The translations under genes and the position numbers were made by a program. Shown piece by piece: positions 1-9,858 of a DNA stretch of 61,380 bases; positions within the stretch are counted from its first letter, which is position 1; each line of letters begins with the position of its first letter. This DNA is from Rhodoblastus acidophilus. Lineage in GTDB: Bacteria; Pseudomonadota; Alphaproteobacteria; Rhizobiales; Beijerinckiaceae. The notes under the pieces were generated by a model. That model was not told the DNA's origin, did no database searches, and was given only the letters and a program-made list of their open reading frames with translations. Where the stretch lies: contig NZ_WNKS01000023.1 of assembly GCF_009720655.1 (NCBI RefSeq), forward strand, positions 1 through 61,380, in the 5' to 3' direction.

Positions 1-76
1 TCCAGGTTCGCCTGTTGAATCAAACAAAAGCCGATTCGGGAATCCGCCGCCGAGTCAGTCTCTCGGAGACTTGGTA

Positions 77-817
77 TTACGGCAGAAAACCTTCAAAGAC
101 GATCTGGTTGGCGTGGAGCAAGACTTCCGTCGCCTGCTCCGCGCTGCGCACCGTCCAGCTCATCACCGGCATTTTGGCGCAGGCGCGGGCGAGTTCGCAG
201 GTCGGGTTGGGCAGGTCGGAACAGCGCCACGACAAAAAGTCCGGCCGCGTCTCGCGGGCATGGACGAAGCGGGCGAGCCGGTCCTTCTCCGCCGCCGACA
301 GATTTTCAAAATCCTCGTCCTCGTAATCGGCCTGCGCCACGATCCCGAGCGGCCAGGGCGGGTTTTGCGCCCGCAAGACGGCGATCAGGGCCGGATCAAA
401 ACTCTTGAGCGCGACGGGGCCGCGATGTCCCGCAAGTGCGGCGGCCACCGCATGCGCCAGCGACACGTCGCCGTCAAAATCGCTTTTCAGTTCGAGAATC
501 AGCGGACAGGCCGCGCCATCGCGCAAAAACTCCGCGAGCGCGGGAATGCGCTCGCCGCCGCGCAGCCGCAAGGCCTGGGCTTGCGCGGTGTCCAGATCGC
601 GAAAAAACCCGGTTTCGCAGGTGAGACGGTCGAGTTCGTCGTCATGGAAGACAAACACGTCTCCGTCGCGCGACAGCCGGACATCGGCCTCGACGGCAAA
701 ACCCCGCGCCATGGCGGCGCGCAGGGCGAACATCGTGTTCTCCGGTTTTTGGGCGTCGTGCAGGCCGCGATGGGCGATCGGCCGCGCCGTCAGCCAGCCC
801 GGCGCATGTCCGGTCAT
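77..817 (-). CDS. Glycerophosphodiester phosphodiesterase family protein
   Basis: 246 aa from ATG 817. It probably hydrolyses glycerophosphodiesters to glycerol-3-phosphate and an alcohol. The family signature is visible: HRG at residues 16-18, PENT shortly after, EADVRLS as the metal-binding Glu/Asp pair, and FHDDELDR for the second catalytic His, all in a TIM-barrel-sized protein. The C-terminal half keeps LELKSDF and a WTVRS segment typical of the last barrel strands. No signal peptide is visible, so it is likely cytoplasmic. Its ATG overlaps the stop of the RidA-like gene by four bases (814-817), so the two genes should be cotranscribed. An in-frame extension upstream exists but is out of keeping with the family start. 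Substrate specificity cannot be read from sequence. Confidence 0.9.
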   Translation of the reverse strand: MTGHAPGWLTARPIAHRGLHDAQKPENTMFALRAAMARGFAVEADVRLSRDGDVFVFHDDELDRLTCETGFFRDLDTAQAQALRLRGGERIPALAEFLRDGAACPLILELKSDFDGDVSLAHAVAAALAGHRGPVALKSFDPALIAVLRAQNPPWPLGIVAQADYEDEDFENLSAAEKDRLARFVHARETRPDFLSWRCSDLPNPTCELARACAKMPVMSWTVRSAEQATEVLLHANQIVFEGFLP

Positions 818-1299
818 GGCAGGATCTCGAAAATGGCCTCGACCTCGACGCAGGCGCCGAGCGGCAATTGCGCCACGCCGATGGTCGAGCGGGCGTGCGC
901 GCCCTTTTCGCCGAGCGCGCCGCCGATCAAATCCGACGCCCCGTTCATCACCTGGGCGAGCCGGGTGTAATCCTCGGCGCCGCGAATGAAGCCGCCGAGG
1001 CGCACGCAATGGCCGATGCGGTCGAGGTCTTCGATGGCGGCGCGGACCTGCGCCAGCACATTGACCGCGCACAAAGCCGCCGCCTGCTTGGCCAAGGCCT
1101 CCTCCACTTCGACGCCGACTCGGCCGATGTGGGCTTCGCTCAGCGCGCCATCGGCGCCGAACGGCAATTGCCCGGAGACGAACAGCAGCGCGCCGCTGCG
1201 CACGGCGGGAACGTAATTGGCCACTGGCGCCGCCGGAGTCGGCAGGACAAATCCGAGATTGGCGAGGCGGCGTTCGACCTCAGAAGCGATCTGGCCCAT
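814..1299 (-). CDS. RidA/YjgF-like family protein
   Basis: 161 aa from the ATG at 1299 (MGQIASEVER). It belongs to the RidA/YjgF-YER057c-UK114 superfamily, whose best known members hydrolyse reactive enamine/imine intermediates. Visible family features are the central SGQLPFG stretch and a C-terminal segment with AQLPLGACVEVEAI, matching the usual end of the fold. The protein is longer than classic RidA (about 130 aa) because of an N-terminal extension, as in the YjgF-like subgroup, so imine deaminase activity is not certain. It is translationally coupled to the downstream phosphodiesterase through a TCAT/ATGA overlap. Longer in-frame starts exist up to 1392 but read into likely leader sequence. 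Confidence 0.85.
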   Translation of the reverse strand: MGQIASEVERRLANLGFVLPTPAAPVANYVPAVRSGALLFVSGQLPFGADGALSEAHIGRVGVEVEEALAKQAAALCAVNVLAQVRAAIEDLDRIGHCVRLGGFIRGAEDYTRLAQVMNGASDLIGGALGEKGAHARSTIGVAQLPLGACVEVEAIFEILP

Positions 1300-1420
1300 G
1301 GGAGACTTTCCTGTGATTCCATTTGTGATTGGACTTGAGCGTAATTTCGCCAAAGATGGACGGCAATGACTTTCGCATCCGAGCCAATACAAAGATCATG
1401 AAGCTCTCAGGGAGAAGTTT

Positions 1421-2230
1421 ATGCGTTTGACCGCCAGCCTGCTGCTGACTGTCCTCGCCAGCGGCGCGCCCGCCATCGCCGCCGAAGCGCGCGTTCCCCT
1501 CGTCAGCCATCGCGCGCTCTATGAATTGCGCCTGGGCGAGGCGACCGGCAACAGGGCGCCGGCCAGCGCCGAAGGCATGATCGCCTATCATTTTTCTTCG
1601 GACTGCGATTTCTACGCCCAGTCCCTTCGGCAGGTCGTCGCCATGCAGCCGCAGGAGGGGCGCGCCCAGCTCAGCGAAAGCCGCGTCAGCACCTATGAGG
1701 ACGGGCGCGGCCAGGATTTCCGCTTCACCACCGTTGAGTCCGGCGCGCGGGGCGAGGAGGTCGAGGGCCGCGCCCAGCGCGCCAGCGACGGCGCGCTCGC
1801 CATCGCCCTGAGTTCGCCGCGCCCGCAGAAAATCAGCGCCGATTCCGCCGTGCTGTTTCCGACCCAGCACATCGCCAAGCTGATCGACGCGGCGGAAAAG
1901 GGCGAAAATATCCTGCTGGCGCGCGTCTTCGACGGCTCCGCCGACGGCCGCAAGATTTTTAACGTCACCGCGGTCATCGGCGCCGCGCGCACAACGCCCG
2001 ACGCCGACAGCGCCGCAAAGGCGGAAAAGTTGCGCGGCCTGCGCCGCTGGCCGGTGTCGCTGGCCTATTTCCCCGAAGACCGCCACGACGGCGCGCCGGA
2101 CTATGTGCTGAACTACGACCTCTACGAGAACGGCGTGTCGACCCATCTGAAGCTCGACTACGGCGACTATTCCCTGAACGGCGAACTCACGCGGATCGAA
2201 TTCCCGGCGCGGACGCTCTGCCGCAAGTAG
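1421..2230 (+). CDS. eipB: Envelope integrity protein EipB-like (DUF1849), periplasmic
   Basis: 269 aa. The first 21 residues form a Sec signal peptide with a hydrophobic core and an AIAA cleavage region. The mature part matches the DUF1849/EipB family, a periplasmic beta-spiral protein needed for cell-envelope integrity in Brucella. Two cysteines, C62 (SSDCDF) and C267 (RTLCRK), are placed as in the conserved disulfide that closes the EipB spiral; this assignment rests on family knowledge. The start is supported by a purine-rich AGGGAGAAG shortly upstream of ATG 1421. It is divergent from the RidA-like gene and converges with the GGDEF-EAL gene, with only six bases between the stops. Confidence 0.88.
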   Translation: MRLTASLLLTVLASGAPAIAAEARVPLVSHRALYELRLGEATGNRAPASAEGMIAYHFSSDCDFYAQSLRQVVAMQPQEGRAQLSESRVSTYEDGRGQDFRFTTVESGARGEEVEGRAQRASDGALAIALSSPRPQKISADSAVLFPTQHIAKLIDAAEKGENILLARVFDGSADGRKIFNVTAVIGAARTTPDADSAAKAEKLRGLRRWPVSLAYFPEDRHDGAPDYVLNYDLYENGVSTHLKLDYGDYSLNGELTRIEFPARTLCRK

Positions 2231-2236
2231 ACGGCG

Positions 2237-4180
2237 TCACGCCGACGCGGCATAGGGGCGCCCGCCCCCGGCGTCGGCGATGAAGCGCACCACCTCATCC
2301 TGCGGGATCGGGCGGCTGAACAGGAAGCCCTGCACGACATTGCAGCCGAACTTGCGCAGCAGGTCGAACTGCTCGGAGGTTTCCACCCCCTCCGTCACGC
2401 AATGCAGGTTGAGACTGCCGATCAGGGCGATCATGCTCTTGATGATGTCGCGGGCGACGCCATTGCCCTGCATTTCCTGCACAAAACTGCGGTCGATCTT
2501 GATCTTGTCGAGTGGCAGCCGGTGCACATAGGCGAGGCTTGAATAGCCGGTGCCGAAATCGTCCAGCGAAATCTTGACGCCGAGCCGCTTGAGCGTGGTC
2601 AGCGCCGCCTGCGCGCCCTCGAAATCGGTCAGCAGCGAGGTTTCTGTGACTTCGATGTCAATCCGCGCGGGATCGACGCCGCTGGTCTCGATGATCACGA
2701 TGATCTGGCTCAGGGCGATGGGCGACAGCAGGTCGCGGACAGAAAGGTTGAGGCTGACCCCGACCGTTTCGGGCCAGTTTTTCGCGGCCCTCAGCGCCTT
2801 GCGCAGCACGGTGCGCGTCAGCGTGTGGATGGTTTCGCTGCGCTCCGCAATGGGCACGAACTGGCTTGGCGAAACCGACCCCAGCTCCGGCGAGGTCCAG
2901 CGCGCCAGCGCCTCGAACGAGACGATGGACTGGTCGGCCGCGTCGAACAGAGGCTGAAACTCCAGCCTGATTTCCTCTTCCAGATTGGCGCGGCGCAAGC
3001 ATTGCTCGATGCGCGCCTTCAGCCGCATCTTGGTCTCGTGTTCGGCCGTGAACAGCACGGCCTCGCCGCGATGGTGCTGCTTGCCGTGGTAGAGGGCGAA
3101 ATCGGCGCGCTCGTAAAGCTGTTCGGCGTCCGACGCATCCTGGGGGAAGCGCGCGAAGCCGATCGAGCACGAGATGCTGGCCTCGGCCCCGGCGATCCGC
3201 ACCGGCGCCTTGAGCGCCGCGCAGATGCGGGCGCCAAAGGCGAGGATTTCGCTTGGCGTCATCCGGGCGTTGACGACGACGCCGAATTCGTCGCCGCCCA
3301 GGCGCGCGACCGAGACGCCTTCAGTCTCGAACTGGCGCAGCCGCCCGGCGCATTCGCACAAAACCTTGTCGCCCAGGGCGTGGCCGTAGAGATCGTTCAC
3401 GGGCTTGAAACCGTCGAGATCGACGATGCCCATGAAAACCTGCTCGCTCCTGGCGATTTCGCGGGACATCTGCGCGAAGAAAGCGCGGCGGTTGGCGAGG
3501 CCCGTCAGGCTGTCGGTATTGGCGATTCGCCTGTTGTCCTCGGCGAATTGCGCGGCGCAGGCCCTGGCCGCCACCAGATCGTCGAATTCCCGCGAAGACC
3601 CGTTCACCGACATGAACAGCGCCAGCACGACAACAAAAATGTTCACCCCCGCGAGGATGGCGCTGGCGTCCCCGCCCGTGATCAGCAGCCAGGCGAAACC
3701 CGGCAGGCTCATGCCGCCGACCAGCAGCGCGGCCTTGGGCAATTGCGCCAGCGCGAAAATCGTGAACATGCCGGTGAGCGCCAAGGAATAGACCAGCGCC
3801 TCGGCCTGCCCCGGCCCGGCGTGCATGTAGAGCGCCATGGCCCAGGCGATATAGAGGAACGCCAGCGGCGCCGCCGCCAGCTTGACGCGACGCAGGATCC
3901 GGCGGGCCTCGGCCTCGACGATCGGCTTTCTGATCAGCCGCCGCCAGGCGATGACGAGGCAGGCGCAAAGTCCCGCGAGCGCCAGCGGCGCGGACACGGT
4001 GAGGGCAAGCGGCGCGGAATACAGGGAAATGGCGGCGAGCGTCAAAGCGTTGCCGGCGATCGCCAGCGCGATCAGGGGCATTTGCCGGACCAAGGCGGCG
4101 AGGCGGGCGCAATCGCGTTCCGCGCACGGAGAAGAGGCGCCGCAACCGGCTCCGGCATGCAGGGAAAACACCAATGGCAT
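2237..4180 (-). CDS. Membrane GGDEF-EAL protein (c-di-GMP synthesis/hydrolysis)
   Basis: 647 aa from ATG 4180; an in-frame GTG at 4255 would add 25 residues. Residues about 35-220 are hydrophobic and make several membrane spans, forming an unnamed sensory region. A GGDEF domain follows with intact RLGGDEF. No RxxD product-inhibition site is seen just before it, where FETEGVSVAR occurs instead. The C-terminal EAL domain has SFEALARW, the NLSVRD asparagine, EVTETS, DDFGTGYSS and the late TEGVET glutamate, so phosphodiesterase residues look complete. Both activities could therefore be retained, though many such proteins use only one in vivo. It stands alone, converging with eipB, and no partner gene is adjacent. 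Confidence 0.92.
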   Translation of the reverse strand: MPLVFSLHAGAGCGASSPCAERDCARLAALVRQMPLIALAIAGNALTLAAISLYSAPLALTVSAPLALAGLCACLVIAWRRLIRKPIVEAEARRILRRVKLAAAPLAFLYIAWAMALYMHAGPGQAEALVYSLALTGMFTIFALAQLPKAALLVGGMSLPGFAWLLITGGDASAILAGVNIFVVVLALFMSVNGSSREFDDLVAARACAAQFAEDNRRIANTDSLTGLANRRAFFAQMSREIARSEQVFMGIVDLDGFKPVNDLYGHALGDKVLCECAGRLRQFETEGVSVARLGGDEFGVVVNARMTPSEILAFGARICAALKAPVRIAGAEASISCSIGFARFPQDASDAEQLYERADFALYHGKQHHRGEAVLFTAEHETKMRLKARIEQCLRRANLEEEIRLEFQPLFDAADQSIVSFEALARWTSPELGSVSPSQFVPIAERSETIHTLTRTVLRKALRAAKNWPETVGVSLNLSVRDLLSPIALSQIIVIIETSGVDPARIDIEVTETSLLTDFEGAQAALTTLKRLGVKISLDDFGTGYSSLAYVHRLPLDKIKIDRSFVQEMQGNGVARDIIKSMIALIGSLNLHCVTEGVETSEQFDLLRKFGCNVVQGFLFSRPIPQDEVVRFIADAGGGRPYAASA

Positions 4181-4300
4181 GAATGCCCCATCCCCTCGCC
4201 CCTGCGCACAACCGCCGGCGATCGTTAAAGATTTAGCCAACAACTCGTTAAACACAAGTTACGCTGCGTAATCTCCGCAAGCAAAGCTGGGCCGCAACAA

Positions 4301-4328
4301 TAAAACCTCCCGCCTTGCGGCGGGAGGT
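4301..4328 (-). terminator. Rho-independent terminator after pccB
   Basis: A 10-bp perfect stem (4305-4314 with 4319-4328, loop TTGC) is followed on the minus strand by TTTTATTGTT. It lies 45 bases past the pccB stop. Confidence 0.85.
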
Positions 4329-4372
4329 CGGCTGTCTTTGCGAGCTTTGGGGGCGAAACCGGGCGTTTTTGC

Positions 4373-5908
<1,536 letters not shown>

Positions 5909-6115
5909 GAGGCCGTTCCGGTCTTGGCGGCGGCTCGCCGCGAATGAACAAAATCGCGCGGGGTTTAACACGGGCGGACGGGGACCGGAACAGGCAAGAT
6001 GACGCTTGGATGAAAGCCTTTCGGCTAATGCGGGCTGCGGACCGAGCCGGGAGCGCGGGGCCTGGATCGCATCGCGCTCACCCGCTCTCATGTCACGACG
6101 AAATGATGGGCGCGA

Positions 6116-6160
6116 TGCGTTCCTGTCCCCCTCATTCGCGGCGCCGGGGACAGGAATGCA
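6116..6160. repeat. Inverted repeat, 15-bp arms with one wobble
   Basis: Arms at 6116-6130 and 6146-6160 pair over 15 positions. Eleven are contiguous (6120-6130 with 6146-6156), and one G-T wobble precedes three more pairs. First of three hairpins in this gap. Confidence 0.8.
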
Positions 6161-6179
6161 TTGCCCCCGCGGACCGATC

Positions 6180-6214
6180 ATACGATTTCCGAGCGATCCG
6201 TTCGGAAATCGTAT
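6180..6214. repeat. Perfect 13-bp inverted repeat, 9-nt loop
   Basis: ATACGATTTCCGA (6180-6192) is the exact reverse complement of 6202-6214. Second hairpin of the cluster; the CGATTTCCG core is typical of dispersed palindromes in Hyphomicrobiales. Confidence 0.85.
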
Positions 6215-6219
6215 TCCAC

Positions 6220-6261
6220 TCGCGCGGAAATCCGCCCTTCGCCTGGAGGATTTCCGCGCGA
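6220..6261. repeat. Perfect 14-bp inverted repeat, 14-nt loop
   Basis: TCGCGCGGAAATCC (6220-6233) pairs exactly with 6248-6261. It shares the GGAAATC core with the preceding hairpin, suggesting a common repeat family. Confidence 0.85.
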
Positions 6262-6349
6262 TTTCGTTTTCGCGGATCGCGAAGCGATCTTGCGGAAACC
6301 GTATCATCTCATGAAGCGGATCGCGCGCAATGCGATCCAGTCCCCATCG

Positions 6350-7408
6350 TCAAGACCGCGCCGTCTGCGCCAGCAGGTCGAAGGCCAGCAGGGTGAAGGC
6401 GCGCTTGTCGAGATTGAAGACGGCGAGTTCGCGCGCCTCGCGTTCGAGCTGCTCCCAGGCCTGCGCATAGGGCGCGACGGCGCGAGGTCCAAGACCGCGC
6501 TTTTCGCGCAAACCGGCGCTGAGCCAGCCGAAACAGGCGGCGAGCAGAGCGTCCAGCGCGGTTTCGTCGCCCGCCGCGCTGTCGGCGATGCCATGGACCA
6601 GCGGCCAGCTGATCTGGGGCAGCATGGCCAGCGCGCGGGTCACCTGGGCGTCGAACTTGGCGTCGGAGGCGGAGAGCAGCCGCAAGACTTCGCGGACCGA
6701 GCCTTCGGCCCGGAGGCAGGCGGCGTCGAGCGCGGACTCCTCAGGGGTGAGCCCGGCCGCGTCGAGCGCGGCGCGGGCGGCGGCGCGCAAGTCGGCGTCG
6801 GCGAGCTTTTGCAGCATCACCCTCCGGCAGCGCGAGCGGATCGTCGGCAGGATGCGCCCCGGCTGGTGGGCGACGAGCAGGAACAGGCTGCGCGGCGGCG
6901 GCTCCTCGATCATTTTGAGCAGCGCATTGGCGCTGGCGGCGTTGAGATCGTCGGCGGAATCGATGATCGCCATGCGCCAGCCGCCCCCGCCCGCCGCCTG
7001 CTCGAACAGATGCAGCATTTTGCGAACATCCTCGACGGCGATGCGCGTAAAAAACTTCTTGGTCTTGTCACTATAGCCGCGCCGCAGCAGCGCGAGGTCG
7101 CCGAACGTCATTGACGAGATTTTTCGAAAGACCGGATGCGCCGGATCGACCGACAGGTTTTTGGCGGACAAAACCTCGGGCGCGCCCGGATCGGGATGAG
7201 CCGCGAGAAAGCGCGCCATGCGCCAGGCCAGCGTCGCCTTGCCAATCCCCAGGGGTCCGCCGAGAATGAACGCCTGCGGCAGTCGCCCCGCGCGAAAAGC
7301 CTCCAGGAAATCGGCTTCGGCCTTGCGATGACCGAACAGGCCAAAAGTGTCGCGCGGATGCGGCGCAGGCTCGAACCGATCGCTTTCCGGCTGCGAATCC
7401 CCCTTCAC
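6350..7408 (-). CDS. holB: DNA polymerase III delta' subunit
   Basis: 352 aa from a GTG at 7408. It is a clamp-loader subunit that helps place the beta clamp on DNA. The AAA+ region starts with LFGHRKAE, then a modified P-loop GPLGIGKATLAW. It continues with the long alphaproteobacterial insert carrying the Walker-B-like MAIIDSADDLNAASANALLK and the sensor-1 motif IRSRCRRV. The start codon overlaps the tmk stop (GTGA at 7405-7408), which supports GTG over longer in-frame extensions. tmk-holB is a conserved pair in alphaproteobacteria. The next gene downstream is pccB, across a hairpin-rich gap, so transcription probably ends there. Confidence 0.92.
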   Translation of the reverse strand: MKGDSQPESDRFEPAPHPRDTFGLFGHRKAEADFLEAFRAGRLPQAFILGGPLGIGKATLAWRMARFLAAHPDPGAPEVLSAKNLSVDPAHPVFRKISSMTFGDLALLRRGYSDKTKKFFTRIAVEDVRKMLHLFEQAAGGGGWRMAIIDSADDLNAASANALLKMIEEPPPRSLFLLVAHQPGRILPTIRSRCRRVMLQKLADADLRAAARAALDAAGLTPEESALDAACLRAEGSVREVLRLLSASDAKFDAQVTRALAMLPQISWPLVHGIADSAAGDETALDALLAACFGWLSAGLREKRGLGPRAVAPYAQAWEQLEREARELAVFNLDKRAFTLLAFDLLAQTARS

Positions 7409-8070
7409 GAAACGCCCTCGGCGGCCTCGTGCTCGCGGCGGCGGAATTTCTCCGCCATGGCCTCCCAGATCGAAGCCGCCACGGCGTCCTGCGGCCGGTC
7501 GGCGTCGATCACCCGGCAGCGCTCGGGGTCGGCCCTGGCTATGCCCAGGAATTTTTCGCGCAACTGCCAGTGAAAGGAGAGGTCCTCGCCCTCGAATCGG
7601 TCGGCCGTCCCCTCGCCCCGCCGCGCGCGCGCGCGCTCCAGACCAATTTCGGGGGGAATGTCGAGGATGAAGGTCAGGTCGGGCCGGCAATCGGCGACGG
7701 TGGCGTTTTCCAGCGCCGCCATCACCGTGTCGTCGATTTCGCCGCGCGCGCCTTGGTAGGCGCGGGTCGAATCCGCGAACCTGTCGCAGAGCACGACGGC
7801 GCCGCGCCCAAGCGCCGGGGCGATGAGCCGGTCGATATGGTCGATGCGGGCGGCCGAAAACAGCACGGCCTCGCCGAGCGGGCCGAATGTTTTCGCGCGC
7901 CCGCTTAAAATCACGTCGCGCAGGCGCTCGGCGAGCGCGGTGCCGCCGGGCTCGCGGGTCGTCACCAACTCGCGCGCGTAATCGCGCAGACGCGCGGCGA
8001 GCAGGCGAATCTGGGTCGACTTGCCCGCGCCCTCGCCGCCCTCGAAGCTGATGAAAAGCCCCTTGCCCAA
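7405..8070 (-). CDS. tmk: Thymidylate kinase
   Basis: 221 aa if started at TTG 8070. It phosphorylates dTMP to dTDP with ATP. The P-loop FEGGEGAGKSTQ is at residues 9-20, followed by REPGGTALAE, the CDRFADSTRAYQG region and a lid segment RARARRGEG. An ATG at 8160 is in frame and would give 251 aa. However, its extra codons read through a palindromic dispersed repeat (8104-8140) just past a terminator-like hairpin, and thymidylate kinases normally begin a few residues before GLFISFEGG. TTG with an AGGG 12 bases upstream is therefore preferred, at moderate confidence. It is translationally coupled to holB. Confidence 0.9.
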   Translation of the reverse strand: MGKGLFISFEGGEGAGKSTQIRLLAARLRDYARELVTTREPGGTALAERLRDVILSGRAKTFGPLGEAVLFSAARIDHIDRLIAPALGRGAVVLCDRFADSTRAYQGARGEIDDTVMAALENATVADCRPDLTFILDIPPEIGLERARARRGEGTADRFEGEDLSFHWQLREKFLGIARADPERCRVIDADRPQDAVAASIWEAMAEKFRRREHEAAEGVS

Positions 8071-8103
8071 GCCGCTCGCCCTATTGTTCGCGCAGGATGT
8101 TTT

Positions 8104-8140
8104 CCAAAAAATCGGATTTCCCTCTTTTTTGGGATCATGC
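8104..8140. repeat. Dispersed palindromic element in the tmk leader
   Basis: CCAAAAAA (8104-8111) pairs with TTTTTTGG (8125-8132). On the minus strand the element opens with GAGCATGATCCCAAAA and contains GGAAATCCG, which resembles the GCATGATCC...GGAAACCGG repeat scattered through Hyphomicrobiales genomes. The family assignment is from memory. Confidence 0.55.
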
Positions 8141-8166
8141 TCTAAGTCAATCAATCTCATAACGCG

Positions 8167-8195
8167 AAAAAACCGCCCGGGGTAGTCGGGCGGTT
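8167..8195 (-). terminator. Terminator-like hairpin upstream of tmk
   Basis: A 9-bp perfect stem (8171-8179 with 8187-8195) is followed on the minus strand by six T. It looks like a canonical Rho-independent terminator, yet the only gene upstream on that axis is the photolyase on the other strand. It may end a small RNA, act as an attenuator for tmk, or be left over from a lost gene. Confidence 0.7.
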
Positions 8196-8221
8196 GAGAC
8201 CTTTCCGCTCGCGGCAGGTTA

Positions 8222-9673
8222 ATGCCGCACATTCTTCCGTTCTCACGCGATTCGTCCATGCCAAACTCCCCGTGCGTCCTCGTCTGGTTTCGTGAAGACC
8301 TCCGCATTGGCGACAACCCGGCGCTGGCCGCCGCGGCGGCCACGGGCCTGCCGCTGCTGTGCGTCTTCATCCTCGAAGACGAGGGCCCGCGGCCGATCGG
8401 CGGGGCGGCGCGCTGGCGGCTCGACCGGGCGCTCGCAGCCCTCGAAAGCGATCTCACCCGATACGGCGGCCGGCTGCATTTCTTGCGCGGCGCCGCCGAA
8501 ACCCTGTTGCCCCAGCTCACCCAGGCCGCCGGCGCGGCAAAACTGGTCTTCAATCGTCGCTATGGCGGGGCCGAGCGCGCGGTCGACGCGCGGGTCGCGG
8601 CGGCCTTGGCCGGGCGGGTCGAGACGTTCAACAGCGCCCTGCTGGCCGAGCCCGCGCAGCTCGCGCCGCGTTCCGGCGGCCATTTCAAGGTGTTCACCCC
8701 GTTCTGGCGGGCCATGCGCGACCGGCTCGCCCACGCCGAGCCCCGCCCGGCCCCGCAAGACCTCGATTTCGCGACGTGGCCGCAGGGGTTTGCCCAGCTC
8801 CACCGCGCGGCGCTCGCCCTCTCCCCCAGCCGGCCCGACTGGGCCAGGGATTTTCCGGAGCCCCACGCCGGCGAGGCCGGCGCGGAAAGCCGGTTGCGGC
8901 ATTTCATCGATGAAAAGCTCGATGGTTACGAGACCATGCGCGACCGCATCGATTGCGACGGCGCCTCGAAACTGTCGGCGCATCTGCATTTCGGCGAGAT
9001 TTCGCCGCGACAGATCGTGGCGGCGGTGCGGGGCCGCCCGGCGGAAAAATTCCTCATCGAATTATGCTGGCGGGAATTTTCGACCCACCTGCTCCACGCG
9101 CGGCCCGATTTGCCCTGGGGAAATTTCAACGCCCGATTCGACCGTTTTCCCTACCGTAACGACCCAGAGGGCCTCGAAGCCTGGAAGCGCGGGCGCACCG
9201 GCTATCCCGTGGTCGACGCCGCGATGCGTCAGGTCTGGCGCACCGGCTTCATGGCCAATCGCGCCCGCATGATCGTCGCCTCCTTCCTGGTCAAGCACCT
9301 CCTCATCGACTGGCGCGAGGGCGAAGCCTGGTTCTGGGACACGCTCACCGACGCCGACGCGGCGAACAATGCGGTGTCCTGGCAATGGATCGCCGGCAGC
9401 GGCCCCGACGCCGCGCCCTATTTCCGCATCTTCAATCCGGTGCTCCAGGGCGAAAAATTCGATCCCGACGGCGACTTCGTGCGGACATGGCTCCCCGAAC
9501 TCGCGCGACTGCCGGCAAAATGGATTCACCGGCCGTTCGCGGCGCCCGCAGACGTCCTGAAGGCCGCCGGCGTGACCATCGGCGGGAACTGGCCGGCCCC
9601 GATCGTCGAGCATGATTTCGCCCGCAGACGGGCGCTGGACGCCTTCGCGGCCACCACCGCCCCTGGCGCCTGA
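8222..9673 (+). CDS. phrB: Deoxyribodipyrimidine photolyase (class I-like)
   Basis: 483 aa from ATG 8222; ATG 8258 (MPNSPCVLVWFRED) is an equally plausible start closer to the usual N-terminus. The enzyme uses blue light and FAD to split cyclobutane pyrimidine dimers. The N-terminal photolyase domain begins LVWFREDLRIGDNPAL, and the C-terminal FAD-binding half has LCWREFSTHLLHARP, FMANRARM, NNAVSWQWIAGSGPDAAP and the FNPVLQGEKFDPDG block. It stands divergently from tmk with a short spacer. The arrangement suggests an insertion into the tmk neighbourhood, but codon use looks native. Confidence 0.93.
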   Translation: MPHILPFSRDSSMPNSPCVLVWFREDLRIGDNPALAAAAATGLPLLCVFILEDEGPRPIGGAARWRLDRALAALESDLTRYGGRLHFLRGAAETLLPQLTQAAGAAKLVFNRRYGGAERAVDARVAAALAGRVETFNSALLAEPAQLAPRSGGHFKVFTPFWRAMRDRLAHAEPRPAPQDLDFATWPQGFAQLHRAALALSPSRPDWARDFPEPHAGEAGAESRLRHFIDEKLDGYETMRDRIDCDGASKLSAHLHFGEISPRQIVAAVRGRPAEKFLIELCWREFSTHLLHARPDLPWGNFNARFDRFPYRNDPEGLEAWKRGRTGYPVVDAAMRQVWRTGFMANRARMIVASFLVKHLLIDWREGEAWFWDTLTDADAANNAVSWQWIAGSGPDAAPYFRIFNPVLQGEKFDPDGDFVRTWLPELARLPAKWIHRPFAAPADVLKAAGVTIGGNWPAPIVEHDFARRRALDAFAATTAPGA

Positions 9674-9858
9674 CGCCCGTTAACCATAGCCATTCCTTGG
9701 CCTTTTTGGCGCTGGCTTGATCTGTGCCTTGCGCGCCACAGACCGCCGTTTTCGTCCGGGCTCCGGAGGGCCCCGCCATTGTTTGGCTTAAATTGCTGCT
9801 ACATAAGCTTTGCGCCGTCGTCCGCCATTTTGGGGCCGTTGCGGCGGAAACGGTGTGC

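Larger units (their letters stand above)
5909..6349. other. 441-bp gap between pccB and holB holding three hairpin repeats
   Basis: No convincing gene is seen. The right part holds three successive inverted repeats at 6116-6160, 6180-6214 and 6220-6261, entered separately. The promoter for pccB should lie here, but no clear -35/-10 pair stands out. Confidence 0.6.

Noticed and set aside
5909-6307. N-terminal extension of pccB to 6307
   Set aside because: It would translate three hairpin repeats and exceed the family length by 133 residues.
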